NCBI GenBank assembly: GCA_948567375.1
Contig: OX419755.1
Location: 70,498,944 to 70,562,943, forward strand
Length of the DNA: 64,000 nucleotides
Direction of reading: 5' to 3'
Source of the DNA: Lunularia cruciata
Taxonomy: Eukaryota; Streptophyta; Marchantiopsida; Lunulariales; Lunulariaceae
Shown: positions 22,567-34,440 of the stretch, piece after piece
Numbering within the stretch: position 1 is the stretch's first letter
Layout: every line of letters begins with the position of its first letter
The notes under the pieces: generated by a model
What the model was told of the DNA's origin: nothing
Seen by the model: only the letters and a program-made list of their open reading frames with translations
Database searches by the model: none
Position numbers and translations under genes: made by a program

Positions 22567-25532
22567 GTTGGTGACGTCCTCGTCGCCAGTGAAGCTTCAA
22601 ATTCCTTGATGGCCATCTGTGCATTCTGGAGGTGAGAAAGAGGTTCCCATGTGGCATCATGAAGGGGATACCCTTTCCAAAGGACCTTGTACTCCGTGTG
22701 TTGGCGACGGCCTCGTTGAATATGGCGACGCGCAAGGATACGATCAACTTTGTACTCCTCATGATCATTGATAGGGATAGGAAGAGGGGGAGGTTGGACT
22801 CGAGAGGAAAAGGAAGAAGGGTTAGGAACAAAGGGTTTCAACTTGGAAACATGAAAGACAGGATGGATGCGCATGTGACAAGGTAAGGCAAGACGATAAG
22901 CAACAGGAGAGATAATATAGGTGATATCAAAGGGTCCTATCCAATTAGGAGCAAGTTTACAAACTTGGGTATCAAGTGGGAGAGGGAGGTTACTAGAGGA
23001 TAGCATGACTTTATCACCAACTTCAAAGGTGAGATCACGACGATGATGGTATGCATATTGTATTTGGCGATTCTGAGCAACAAGGAGGTGAGACTTGGCT
23101 TGTTGGAGAGAGCGGGATATAGTGGTCAAGAATGTAGAAGTATGAGGAACCTGAGAGGGAGGGGGAGCAAGAAGAGAATCTGGAACAAGCGGATCTTGGC
23201 CAAAATTGAGAAAGAAGGGAGAAAATCCAGTGCTTGCCTGTTTGGAGTTGTTGTAGGCAAATTCTGCAGCTGCAAGACATTCATCCCAGTTGGTATGGTA
23301 GACATTGACAAAGGCCCGCAACATATCCTCCAATGTACGATTGGCGCGTTCAGTTTGTCCATCAGTTTGAGGATGATAGGCCGTGGACAAAGCAAGCTTG
23401 GTGCCGAGTATCTGAAAGAGTGCTTGCCAAAACTTCCCGGTAAAGCGAGGATCACGGTTGGAGATGAGTACGCGTGGCATGCTATGATGCTTGAAGACAT
23501 TGTCAAAGTAGATTTGTGCTAAGGTTGGAGCATCCATGGTATCACAAGTTGGTGCCAAGTGGATTTGCTTACTAAGCTTATCCACAAATACCACGATGGC
23601 GGTGTGTCCTTGTTTTGTCTTTGGCAAGGATGTGATGAGATCCAAGCTCACATGCTCCCAACGAGCGGATGGAATGGCGAGTGGTTGAAGGAGTCTACTC
23701 GGCTTCTGGTTACTGGCCTTGTTCCGTTGGCAACTCTCACATGATCGGACAAAGTCTCGAACATCTCGTGTCATGTTGGGCCACCACCATTGGCGTTGGA
23801 GGGTGTCCAAGGTCTTGTCCACTCCCATGTGACCAGCTATTGATAAATCATGGGCTTCTTGAAGGTGCACAAGTCGAAGATCACCTTTGGTTGGAACATA
23901 GATCTGGTCTGCATGGAATAAAAGGCCTTCCTTGAAGGAGAAGGTGTTGTACTCCTTGTCGCATGCTGTTAGACGACCGTGTACCATTTGGAAGAAGGGA
24001 TCTTGTCGTAGAGCTGATTGAAACTCATTGTGGACCTTAGGGTCAATGGACACCGTTGTAATTGCCGCCGTGATGAAAGGAAGATCCTTCAAATCAGGTC
24101 GTCGTGATAGAGCATCGGGAATGACATGGAACCAACTTGGTTTGTACTCAAGTTTGATGTCAAACAATTGGAGTTGCTCTTCCCATCGATGATGCCGGCT
24201 CTTCATGTGCTCCAAGTGTAAGGTCTGCAACAATGGCTTGTGATCAGTTCGCATGATCACTTGTTTCCCCAAGAGATAATGCCTCCATACCTTGGTGGCA
24301 TATACCATTGCAAGTTGTTCCCGATCTCGAGCAGAGTAATTTCTTTCCGTTGTATTTAGTCGGCGAGACACAAAGGCAATCGGATGTAGTCCATCTGGAA
24401 ATTCTTGTTGCAACACAACTCCAATTGCAAAGTTAGAAGCATCAAAATCAACCACACAAGGTAGTTGAGGATCATATGGTTGAAGAATAAGTCTTGAAGA
24501 CACCATATGCTTTAACTTCTGGAATGCTTCTTCATGCTTGGTGGTCCACTGGAAGCTCGAGTTCTTTCCCAAGAGGTCAGTCAATGGTGTAGCCACGTGA
24601 GCATAATAGTGGATGAACCGTCGGTAAAAACTGGCCAGTCCATTGAATGCTCGTACTTCTGTAGCATCCTTCGGGGTAGGCCAATCAGTAATGGCCTTGA
24701 TCTTCTCTTCTTCCATCTTGATCCCCTCTGATGAGATCTTATGACCCAAGAAGGTAACCTCCTTCTGCCAAAAAGCACACTTTGACTTCTTGCAGTAAAA
24801 TTTCCACTGTCGTAGTCGTCTTAGGACTTCTCGCACATGATTCACATGTTCTGCCTCTATCCTGCTATAGATTAAGATATCATCTAAGAACACCACCACG
24901 GACCGATCCAATAGTCCCTCCAACACTCGATGCATCTGATCCATGAAGACTGCTAGAGCATTAGTGAGTCCGAAAGGTAGAACTCTCCACTCAAAATGTC
25001 CATACCTTGTGCGAAAAGCAGTCTTTTGCACGTCCTCTCCTTCAATAGGAATTTGCCAATAGCCGCTACGAAGATCCAGCTTGGAAAAGTAGCGTGCTCC
25101 ACTTAGTTGATCAAGCAGGTCATCGATCCGAGGCAAGGGATATGCATTCTTCACGGTTTGCTTATTGAGCCCACGGTAATCAATACAGAAACGAAGTCCT
25201 CCATCCTTCTTTGGAACAAATAGTACCGGTGCTCCCCACGGAGAGGTACTATGTTGTATGAAATCCTTCTCCAACAACTCTGTAAGTGTTGTTTGCAACT
25301 CCTCCAACTCCTTTGGTGAGAGCCGATAGATTGGTCTACTCACTGGAGTACTCCCTGGCAATAACTCGATCTTGAAGGGCATACCTCGATCGGAGGGTAA
25401 TCCCTTTGGCAGATCATCCAGAAACACATCTGCAAACTCTTGAACTATCCGATCAACCATTGCTTGATGCGGCACTTGGCCCTCCTCAGATTGTTCTTGT
25501 GCAATCGGCTTGATCCACACCGCGAATACAGA

Positions 25533-25712
25533 CTTATCGTCCTCCAAAGCTTGCTCTATGGCTGCTTCATTCACAAACTTCCCTTCTAGGGACTCATCTC
25601 TCTTCCAAGCTTGCTCCATGGTTGCCTTCCTGGCAAACTTCCCATCTTGGGACTCATCTCCCTTCCAGATTCGCTCTATGGCTACCTTCTCGACAAACTT
25701 CCCATCTTGGGA
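25533..25712 (-). repeat. Three 60-bp tandem repeats inside element A pol
   Basis: Encodes three consecutive 20-residue units starting SQDGKF, SQDGKF and SLEGKF between protease and reverse transcriptase. The unit length is a multiple of three, so copy number could vary without changing the frame. Confidence 0.85.
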
Positions 25713-26176
25713 CTGACTATTCTTAGGTGTCTTACTCAGAGGTGCCAGACAACCTAATCGGAAATTCCTACTTTGGTGTTGTACTTGAATTTGGTGTTGG
25801 GTCCAATCAAATTGAACCTTATGACATTCAAGCCAAGGTAGACCTAGAATGATATCATAGTGTAGAGGTGCCACTACAAACCTCATACACTCCAAATACT
25901 CCTTCCCAATCTTGAAGGTAACGGGATGCAAGGTGCGGAATGCAGAACCCTTTCTACCATCCGCCATCATCAAACTACTTCCAATCACTGGCTTGATAGG
26001 AATACCCAATTCCTTTGCTACTTGCATAGACATGCAATTCTCTAAACTTCCAGAATTAACCAAAATTCTACAACCCCGATTAGATATCATACCTTGCAAG
26101 TGAAGCAAACTTGCATAGGTCGAGCCTTCAATCCCATTGGAACTAATCAAGCTCCCAATAGGTGGCTCAAAATCTC

Positions 26177-27078
26177 CTACTGGGATTCCTCGTTTCCCGG
26201 ATCATTCCGCTCCACAACCTCCACTTGGGCAACTTGTCGAAGTCGTCCATTCTTGAGTGGACATTCAGCAATGCGATGCCCCAACTGGCGATAATAAAAA
26301 CAACCTCCATTTTGTCGTAATCTTTCTCTATCTACTGTGCCAAGTGGTCTTTGCTGGATAGCATCAATCTCCATTGGTACCGGTTCTTCCACTCGTGGTA
26401 CGGGTAGGTTTTGTGTAGGTCGAGGTCGAGACCAAGTTGTTGCAACTAAGGAATCAAAACGTTCAGCCAATTGCATGGCTTCTTCTACGTTCTGTGGCTC
26501 TTGCATGGTCACCTCCAATCTGGTTCGTGACTTCAATCCTCGCACAAATCGATCTAGAACTTCACCTTCTTGGATATCTGGAATTTGCATGATGATATTC
26601 TGAACTTGTGTGATGTAGCTTCTCACTGAGCCAATCTGCCTCAACTCCGCCAATTTATCTCGTGCAGCTCGGGTGGCATTTATAGTCTGAAATCGACCAA
26701 GTATTGCATCCTTGAATTCTGCCCATGTCAAAATCGGTGTAACAATTTGTCGTTCAGCTCTTTCTACTCGGAATCGCCACCAAAGTTTTGCCACGCCATC
26801 CAACTGGCTAGAAGCCAAGAGAATTTGTTTCCGCTCGTCTTGAAGATTGGTGGCTTCAAAGTAACATTCACAGTCAAACACAAAATTCTCCACTATGCCT
26901 GGAAGATTCTTGCCTTCAAACACCTTGGGTTTCGGAAATCGAATGCGATCTTCTCCATCTCGAACTGGCGCTCTGTCTATCTGTTCTCGTCGTTGCTGGT
27001 CTCATTCATCCAACAATCAAGTAAGATGCTCGATTTGTTGTTGCATTGCAAGGATAACATCCGGTATTGCCGCCATCG
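26177..27078 (-). mobile_element. Element A gag region
   Basis: The main open part is 26,177-26,923 (248 codons), with typical Ty3 gag segments ILLASSQLDGVAKLWWRF, LTWAEFKDAILGRFQ and LDRFVRGLKSRTRLEV, and a knuckle-like stretch near CFYYRQLGHRIAEC. The reading extends upstream toward about 27,078. The pol frame begins just after it. Confidence 0.85.
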
Positions 27079-27334
27079 CTACTACTCTATTCCACTACTC
27101 TCAATTTATCTAGTTGATTAACACATAGATACAACACGTCCACCGTTCTCCATAAGTTACAACTGGAAGTATCAAGGGTTCCTTTGACACGGTGATCATA
27201 TGTAGAAAGTCCTGCCCAAAGCGTGAGGTGATGAATTGTGTGAAACGATGCTTTGGTAATATCTGGACATGAAAGTCCCAATGGTTTGGCGGAAGTGGAT
27301 TTGGTGGTCCATAAATTCCATCCATCCCATTCCT

Positions 27335-27346
27335 GCTCTGATACCA
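27335..27346 (-). other. Element A primer-binding site (initiator-Met tRNA)
   Basis: The minus strand reads TGGTATCAGAGC one base inside the 5' LTR, an exact match to the primer site commonly used by plant LTR elements. Confidence 0.9.
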
Positions 27347-27347
27347 A

Positions 27348-27770
27348 TGTAAAAGACCGAAACCGAGGAGAGAAATAGGAGAATGGAAACTCACATTGGG
27401 ACACTTGAATGAGGGAAAACTCCGAATGCCTAGCATGAGCTTTGGCCTTGGTATTTATAGGTAGCATACAAGACCTTTGAAGCTTCTCAAGAAGCTTCCT
27501 TGAGCCGCTTTCTTGGAGTGCAAGTCAAGTTAACTAGGAAGCTTCTCAAGAAGCTTCCTTCTAGAAGCCGCCTACTTGGCGTGCAAGCTAAGCTAGTTAG
27601 AAGCTTCTAGAAGCTTCCTTCTAGAAGCTACCTGCTTAGGGCGTAAGTTAACTAGTTGGGAAGCTTCCTAAGAAGCTTCTTAGATGCTTCTAGAATATTC
27701 TAGGCTATTTTGGCTTATTCTCTACTTCGTAAGCCCGACTAACGTCGTCACTAAACTCCATATTGTTACA
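27348..27770 (-). mobile_element. Element A 5' LTR with heat-shock-element array
   Basis: The copy that would drive transcription. The perfect four-unit element is at 27,600-27,617, the perfect three-unit element at 27,688-27,700 and the TATA box at 27,451-27,460, all conserved relative to the 3' copy. Confidence 0.95.
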
Positions 27771-27796
27771 TTCCCAATGATCTCCTCTATTGATCC

Positions 27797-30073
27797 TCAT
27801 GTCTTCTCTAAAATTGACTCCTCTTGAGTTCTTTCTACTTCCAATTCATCTTGATACATCTTCAATTCCTCCTCATGCTCCTCCTTCAAAACTTCTTTCT
27901 CTTCCCCATAGGGAATGAGTTGAGCCTCCATGTTCTTGATCGATTCCTGCAACATTTCTTCTTCTTGATCCCTACTAGCCAATTTGTGTTGCCAAGCCCG
28001 ATCCTTCCTTATTACAACCAATCTCTATTTCTCCAATTCTTGCTCTCTTACCATTGCAATGGCCCTCCAATGCATTGTGTTGAGTCGCAATTCATTGAAT
28101 TCCACCTTCAACCTCTCAAATGCTACCTTTTGCTCCTTCAATTCTTTGGCTTGTCATTCAAGATCACTACTGTGCTTTGCCAAACTCTCGTACAAGTTAT
28201 CAAGGCTCTTCTTCCAAAGTACAACATCAACTCAAAGTTCTTTGGCATCTTCCTATCCTTGGGTTACCTTTTCCTTCAACTTTAGCACTTCATTGCTTAG
28301 ATACTTCACTACTTGCAACTCATCCTTTACCTCCAGATGCTCTTTCTTCATCTCTTCCTTCTTCTTCTTCTTCAATTGCAATAACAAAGGACAAATGATT
28401 TTTGACAAAAACTCTACTTTGCTGAACTCTTCCACCTCATCTTCTTTGACAAGCAATTCCTCCATTGATGCCTTACCTCAAAGTCGTGATCTTCTCACCT
28501 TCAAGTTGAACTCATTTGAGCTTTCTTCATCTTCCTCGGGTTGGCTTGTCCTTGTAGTTGCAGACTACAAAATTCTCTTGGATCTTACTTCCCTCTAAAA
28601 AACCAACCTCGGCTCTTCATCCTACTCCTTGGACATCTCTACCTTAAGTAATTCCAAATATTGAGCATCTCCTACTCCATGCATTCAATTACCTGATGGA
28701 ACTCCTTATCATCCTCCTTAGCCACTTCTTCTATTGACTGTTGAACTTGAGGGGGTTCTCCATCACTCTCATTGCTTGACTCTTTGCTAGGTAGAGTGAG
28801 CACTTCTTCTTCCTTCAAGTCCTTGCACTTGGACTTGACTTCTCTTTCCAACTCTATACCCAACAACAAGTCCACCAATGTCATCTTGTGCCTTGGGTTC
28901 AATCTCCAAGTCTTTGTTGATTGTCTCTCATTGCTTGACTCCTTGCTATGTAGAGTGAGCTCTCCTTCTTCCTTGAAGTCCTTGCACTTGGACTTGACTT
29001 CTCTTTCCAACTCTACACCCAACAACCAGTCCACCACCGCCATCTTGTGCCTTGGGGTTCAATCTCCAAGTCTTTGTTGAACCAATGATGCCATCTGCAT
29101 AGGTTGAACTTGCTTCTTCAGCCTCAAGATGGTTATTGCCATTTTCTTCACTTGTCCTCTTCCGGCAAAGTGATTTTTGCCTTCTCAAATTTGTGTCATG
29201 TAGTATCACTTGTCTTTGTTTGCATCTCAACAAAGATCCGGATGAAAGTGCAATACCATCTTCTCCTTTTTTCTTGAGTTGAAACCCAAATAAAGATGTG
29301 TTACAAATGGTACAAAGTAATGTGGTGGCACATTCATCCTCCAATTTCCAATCATCTGCCCCACCTTGTGGTGGAAACATTTCACCCAATTCATCTTCTC
29401 TCTTAAGAACATCTGATGGAAAAACACTACTTGTTGCTTCATAACATAGGTGGTCGGTTCTAGCTTGAACATTGCCATTAATGCCTTGATGAAACTTTGC
29501 TTTATCAAGTACTTATATGCATCCACCTTATAGTCATTCTTGGTGCAAGGAGCAATGAAGGAATTTCTAACCTTTGTAGTCTCCTCCAAAGAATCACACT
29601 TCTAATAGAAGGTGACTTCAAGTGCATCCCCATCTTCTCCTCCCCAAGACTAATCTCCAATACAACTTGGTCCAACAAGCCAAATTTCCTCTCTTCTCCT
29701 CTATCTTGGGACCAGCTACACAATTATTAGCAGCTATTTCTACCATGAAACTTAGAAAACTTAAGTTCCAATTCCATGCTACAAAAGTGATCTAAAGTCT
29801 ACTCAAGACTTCAATCCTCGCTACTACATCTAACCTTCAAATTGCAGGATTCCTCACCTCATTTTGCTTCTTGCCTTTTATTGGTATCATGTGTTCTCTA
29901 ACCCTTGGTGTTTGAAGAATCAAACCCTTGCCCCGGCTCTTGATTATAACTCCTTCATGACAACTCTTAAGAGTGACATGATAACAATTCAACATTGCAG
30001 AATTCATTTGACAAAGTTGTGATTTAATACTTCTATGCTTCTTGGTCATTCTTAAGTCAAACTTCAATTGCAA
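27797..30073 (-). mobile_element. Sense-strand open frames inside element E's 3' LTR
   Basis: Several open frames in E's own orientation: 29,837-30,073, 29,505-29,723, 29,227-29,589, 28,672-29,043, 28,253-28,465 and 27,797-28,021. The last ones are Glu/Lys-rich and coiled-coil-like (for example KMYQDELEVERTQEES). The 29,227-29,589 frame contains LEPTTYVMKQQVVFFHQMF. Homologous coding-like segments occur in the 5' LTR (EETTKVRNSF... at 48,340-48,582). I do not recognise the family. Protein-like content this long inside an LTR is unusual. The copies are broken. Confidence 0.5.
28770..29085. repeat. 159-bp tandem duplication in element E's 3' LTR
   Basis: Units 28,770-28,928 and 28,929-29,085 are closely similar (each starts CATTGCTTGACT and ends in CTCCAAGTCTTTGTTGA). 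Both encode LLGVELEREVKSKCKD-type peptide on the minus strand. Confidence 0.85.
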
Positions 30074-30226
30074 TTCATAGATTCTTTGTGTCTTGCTCTT
30101 GTCACTCTAAATTTTATCCTACTCTTGAAGTAGCCATTTTCCTTGAACATACCTTCTTAATTTTCTTGGCCCAAAGAAAAGTTGTAAGAGTTTCTTTGGA
30201 TTGGGTTGATCAGTCTGATGCAAAGC

Positions 30227-30678
30227 TATAATGCCATTTGTAGTGTCGCATCTAGATTGCTCAAACACTTGAGTTGCAATGATAGTAGTTAGAGTTATTT
30301 CAGCAATTTCTCAAAGACTACTTTCTGATGGTCAAATTTCATGTTTGGGGTACTGACTTCATGGTGGGGCCCACTGTCACTTTGCACTATTTGCACCGTT
30401 GAGTGTGCCATCAACGGGACCATTAGGGTTTCAGACCTAGATCGAGCCTAGGGGTATACTTTTGAAGTGCAGCTCCAGAGAGCTCACTTCCTTGATGTTG
30501 AGCCTTCAAGTTCTTGGCCATGGTGGATAGTGGCCAGTGAGCGTCACCTAGATTCTCATAGCTATAGTGGTTGTGGCTTGACTATAATCAGTGCCTAGTT
30601 GTTGGCATTTTATAGAGTGACAGATCAAGTATTGATCTGAGTTGAGTGGATTCAAGAGTTGTAAACAATCTGATTACA
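30227..30678 (+). mobile_element. Element F 5' LTR
   Basis: Matches 38,873-39,304 along its length (shared blocks CCATTTGTAGTGTC, CAGAGAGCTCACTTC, CTATAATCAGTGCCTAGTTG). Its exact 3' border and primer site could not be fixed. Confidence 0.75.
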
Positions 30679-30939
30679 TTAGAGAAGTGAAATCGGGGGA
30701 AATCGGGAGCATGAACTTTGAGTGTTGGTGGTATCTCCAAGCTCAGTGGATCATTGGTAGCTCAATTGAAAGGCCTCATTTGGCTGAATTTTGGCATTTA
30801 GAAGCTTTGAGGTATAGGGTTGTGGGCTATGAAGGCCTAGAAGGGCCAGCAAGCCGGCTTATTGGCATGAGGCTAGCTAGTTTAGAGTAGATCTTGGTCA
30901 TTGGTTGGAAAAATCTGCCCATCCTGCTAGATTGTGCGC

Positions 30940-31002
30940 AACAGGGTTTGACTCCTAGATCTCTTGTTCCTAGACTGGTGCCCTAGCCAACTAGTCCATC
31001 CT
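30940..31002 (-). repeat. tRNA-like (SINE-head-like) relic in element F leader
   Basis: On the minus strand TGGACTAGTTGG (30,987-30,998) resembles the pol III A box, and GGAGTCAAACCC (30,944-30,955) loosely resembles a B box, with the spacing of a tRNA. The segment between reads like the anticodon region of a tRNA-derived SINE. No intact tRNA fold is claimed. Confidence 0.4.
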
Positions 31003-31549
31003 CACTTGTTGTTTAGTGATTGTGCCACTATTATTTATACACTTGTAGCTTTGGCTAGGAGAGGCAGTTTGATCCCATTCTTGGTGATCCTGGTAGCTTA
31101 GGACTTAGATATAAACTTCTTATGTCAAATGCTAAATGGTGGCAGAGTCAATCTTATGTTGTTTTATGAGATGGGGGGTTTTCATTTAGATTTCTTGTGA
31201 TTGGACCCCCTCCATTCTCTATTTCCTATTTGTGCACCATGTTTGTGTGAGGTGCCTTGACTTTTGAGCGTTGGTGCTTTGGTGTGCTCTCGGTAGTGAG
31301 GCTGGAGTGATGACCAGTCAGATTACCTTTGTTTCTCTCCGGTGAGGTAGGAAGTGATGATCTATAGACAGTGAGAGTACGTGTTGTGATAGTAGGTTAC
31401 AAGTTGCACTTTCTCATAGTGTAGTTATCTTGGTTAGAGTTACATTAGTGGATGGTGCTTAGTTGGTATTGGCGCTTGGTGGGGTACTTGTGGTTGCAAT
31501 TTGTGGTTTTGGTTTGCTGTTACTGTTTGCGGTTGCGGTTACTTTGTCA

Positions 31550-33264
31550 TGATGGAGTTCTTTGGGGATTCCAGAGGAGATAGCCCTGCAATACGCAATG
31601 GGTTTACTCGGAGTGGTAGTCGGTATCAGCTTGTATCTCAGGTCACAGTGAGGGAGGAGATTGACTCTGAGTTGGAGTTTGACACAAGAGTTGATTCAGT
31701 TGAGAGTGCACTTGGTGTGTCCGCACCGTTGTTATGGGACATGGAAAAGATTTATGGGGCCTCCAAAGGCCCTAGGTGTTACTCTGGTACAATGGGTACC
31801 ATTAAGTTGGATGACTTTATCTAGGAGTTTGATAGTTGGTGTGATTTGCAATAGATGCAAAACCTGACTTTATTTACGCTCTTCATGGCATGGAAGGGGT
31901 TGTTTCAACATCTAGAGGGTCCGCCGATGGATGACTACCATGAGTTTAGGAGAGCTCATTTGGAGGAGATCAAGCTATGCAAACAATATTAGTCATTAAA
32001 CTGTATCTCTATCACTTCAAGTTTGGTGGCTAGGAGTAGATTACTTACTAGTACTTACTAGTTCTAGCTCGAGTAGTGTTAGTGGAGCTAGTGGAGGTGC
32101 ACTAGTTGGAGATGGTGCTACTATGAGTGGAGGTACCACTGCAGGAGGTGGTGTGGTACCGGGGTTTAACCTCATGGTGGAGTTCTTCCAATGTTTTAGG
32201 TAGAGCTACCAGGGAATGTGGATTGACAAGCTAAGGAGCTTGCATGAGTTCCAACAGAAGGCTGGAGAGAGCCTATGCAAGGCATACACTCGCATGAGGC
32301 GGTTGATCAGTTTCACTAAGGGAGTTACTGAGGCCTAGGTAGTCTAGTTTTGGTATGGGATACTAGACAGGGAGTTGCGATGTAGAGTTTATGATACTAC
32401 GTTATTACAAGCTATTTTGCCTACTTTGGCAATGGTCTTTGGTTTGGCTGAGCATATTGAGCTCAACATGGTGGAGCAGAGAGTGGTGACATCTAGATTT
32501 GGTAGGGAGACCTCATCCACGGTTGTGACTTCTTCTAGAGTGCAGCAAAGTGCACCATGCCCAATTGGTTTTTGAAGACAAGGTGGATAGCCTAGATCCT
32601 ATGGAGCGAGTGGAGGGCCTAGATCCTATAGAGCGAGTGGAGTTAGATCCTTACCTTCATTTTTGGGTCAGTAGCAGCCAGTGAGTGGTGGTGTTGCTTG
32701 TTGGACTTGTGGTCCTCACCATTGGAGAGAGTTTACTCAGGGTAGTGGACCTAATACCTCAGGGGCATCACAGCCAACACAAAGGCAGTGTGAGCATTGC
32801 CACAGATTTGGTCACCCTAGTGACCAATGTTTTGACCTACACCCAAAGTTACAGAGTGGTAGGACTGCTATGGCAGGTAGTAGAGGAGTTCCAGTTCATG
32901 GAGGAGAGGTGGTAGAGGTGGTGGTAGAGGATCTACACCTAGTAGGGGTGCAATACCCACCCTTACTTTTGATACAGCTATGGCTACTCAGATTGAGCAG
33001 TTGGAGCAAAGATTGGCTAGTATGGCCATTGCTCAGAGGAGATCAGATTCGGGTGCTGAGGCTTCCACCTCATATGCTAGTAATAGAGATGCTTTGGACT
33101 TCATGTGCAGAGCAGCACAGGTGGATGCATCTACAACATTGACTAGGAGTGTAATACGTGCTCCAGAGCCTAGAGGAACATCAATGGAGTTGGACCCACA
33201 AAGAAGAGAGGTTGGGAGACAGATCAGATTTCCCTTGTCTTTCACACTATCTGAGGCATTGTAG
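31550..33264 (+). mobile_element. Element F gag region with CCHC zinc knuckle
   Basis: Gag-like open segments (for example AILPTLAMVFGLAEHIELNM near 32,400) followed by a clear C-x2-C-x4-H-x4-C knuckle (CEHCHRFGHPSDQC) at 32,789-32,830 and a heptad-rich stretch beginning MATQIEQLEQRL at 32,980. Confidence 0.8.
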
Positions 33265-33679
33265 ATGACATCCATGGCTCCTAAACGTCCCAATGTAGGT
33301 GTGGTAGGTGGTAGGTGGTGATGGAGTGCATGATGGACTACCTACTAGTCAGCCACCTACTACTACACAGACTAAGTCTAGCATGATGTTGGGGGCGACT
33401 CAGCTGATTATGCGGTGTCCTTTGTTTTTGGCCAGTGACATGTTTACATTGGGAGTTGACCTAGCTCTAATGTTCCGATTGGGTGCCACGTTGTGTGAGA
33501 GTAGGGATGATGTAGCGCCTACTACTAGAGAAGAGATGGTTGATAGTGGAGCTGACTTGGTTGAGGAGCATGGGATCCATTCAGCAACCAGTGGTTTATG
33601 GCAAGTAGTAGCGGCTAGATTAGAGGAGTTGCCAGCTAGACCGGCCTTTGAGAGAGCACAGTTCACACTTGGTGTTGTC

Positions 33680-34130
33680 CTATTGGATAACCAAAGAGGG
33701 ATTTTCTGTTTGGTAGGACCTTCAAGGAAGGTCTATATACCACATAGAGTCTTGTTAGACTCTAGTGTGCAGCCCCTTATGTTGGAGAAGGCTGTAGTTG
33801 TCAGTCTGGAGTTACGGAAGACCGATGTGGAGAGGTGTACATTTCAGATCCATACATCTCTAGGTGGTGGTTCAACATAATACATCACACATAGGGAGCT
33901 TGTTGTACAAGTTTAGTCTGGTCATCCGATTGATAGCTCGGTGGTGAGAGCTCAGGCTATTGCGACAATAGCTGAGTCATATGATGTGCTAGTTGGGGGA
34001 GCAGTGTTTACCCCATGGGTTTTAGCATTGACTATTGGGAGGAAACAACCTCCTATAGACCAAGTTGGCAGTCTGGTGAGGGACAGGTATGTTGCCTACC
34101 AGTATGCTTCAGTAGTGGTAGTCTTGGCTC
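33680..34130 (+). mobile_element. Element F protease region
   Basis: Retropepsin-like segments: VYIPHRVLLDSS...QPLML around 33,735-33,785 (active-site loop region) and YDVLVGGAVF near 33,980. This matches the layout of plant Ty3 proteases. It lies directly upstream of the methyltransferase. Confidence 0.7.
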
Positions 34131-34440
34131 ACTACAATCCGAGACCATGGCAACATTAGTTTTAGCTTTCAGTGGTGCAGTTACTTGCCTTGGTGACTTG
34201 TTGGAAGGGAATACCCATGCAGAGGATACTCTAGTACCAGAGGAGATCACTCGGATTTAAAGTATGAGTGGGATTTTTCTATCCACCTTGGATTTTCCAT
34301 TGTGGAGTTCAGAGGAGGCATTGCAGCAACATGCAGATCACTTGGTGCAGCAAGCTTGGAGTGGAGCCTTTGTACCATCAAGAGATGAGTGTGAAGATGA
34401 GCCTCTAGAGTCAATTACTTTGACACCTCTGGATACCACA

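Larger units (their letters stand above)
22485..26150 (-). mobile_element. Element A pol: protease, reverse transcriptase, RNase H, integrase, chromodomain
   Basis: One open frame of 1,221 codons. Approximate residues: retropepsin-like region 20-110; a linker with three 20-residue tandem repeats 147-206; reverse transcriptase from about 265, with [11 protein letters not shown] near 321 and catalytic FLDDILIYS near 421; RNase H about 560-650 ([25 protein letters not shown]); integrase zinc finger 767-814 (HDLSIAGH...[11 protein letters not shown]) and core 835-950 ([15 protein letters not shown]); GPF motif near 1072; chromodomain about 1132-1175 (YKVDRIL, VLWKGYP, ATWEP). The frame runs through the polypurine tract and about 65 nt into the 3' LTR. 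Its first Met is probably not the true start, because pol in this family is made from a gag-pol transcript. Confidence 0.95.
22128..27770 (-). mobile_element. Element A: young, nearly whole Ty3/gypsy chromovirus inserted in E's 3' LTR
   Basis: A 5,643-bp minus-strand element. Identical-length 423-bp LTRs (22,128-22,550 and 27,348-27,770) begin TGTAAC and end TTTTACA, and differ at only 3 positions. This implies an insertion age well under one million years at commonly used plant rates. Flanks CTCCC and TTCCC form a 5-bp target duplication with one mismatch. The primer site matches initiator-Met tRNA, a polypurine tract abuts the 3' LTR, and a long pol frame with protease to chromodomain follows gag. 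It looks nearly whole, with a small number of breaks. Confidence 0.95.

Noticed and set aside
23043-23522. A 159-codon plus-strand open frame
   Set aside because: It is antisense to the integrase region of element A's intact-looking pol frame.
27824-28598. Plus-strand open frames of 153 and 204 codons
   Set aside because: These are the complementary shadow of the Glu/Lys-rich minus-strand readings in element E's LTR; Ser/Leu/Phe-rich composition is the expected artefact.
30940-31002. A functional tRNA gene
   Set aside because: The A-box-like and B-box-like motifs are imperfect and a complete cloverleaf is not evident, so only a tRNA-like relic is reported.
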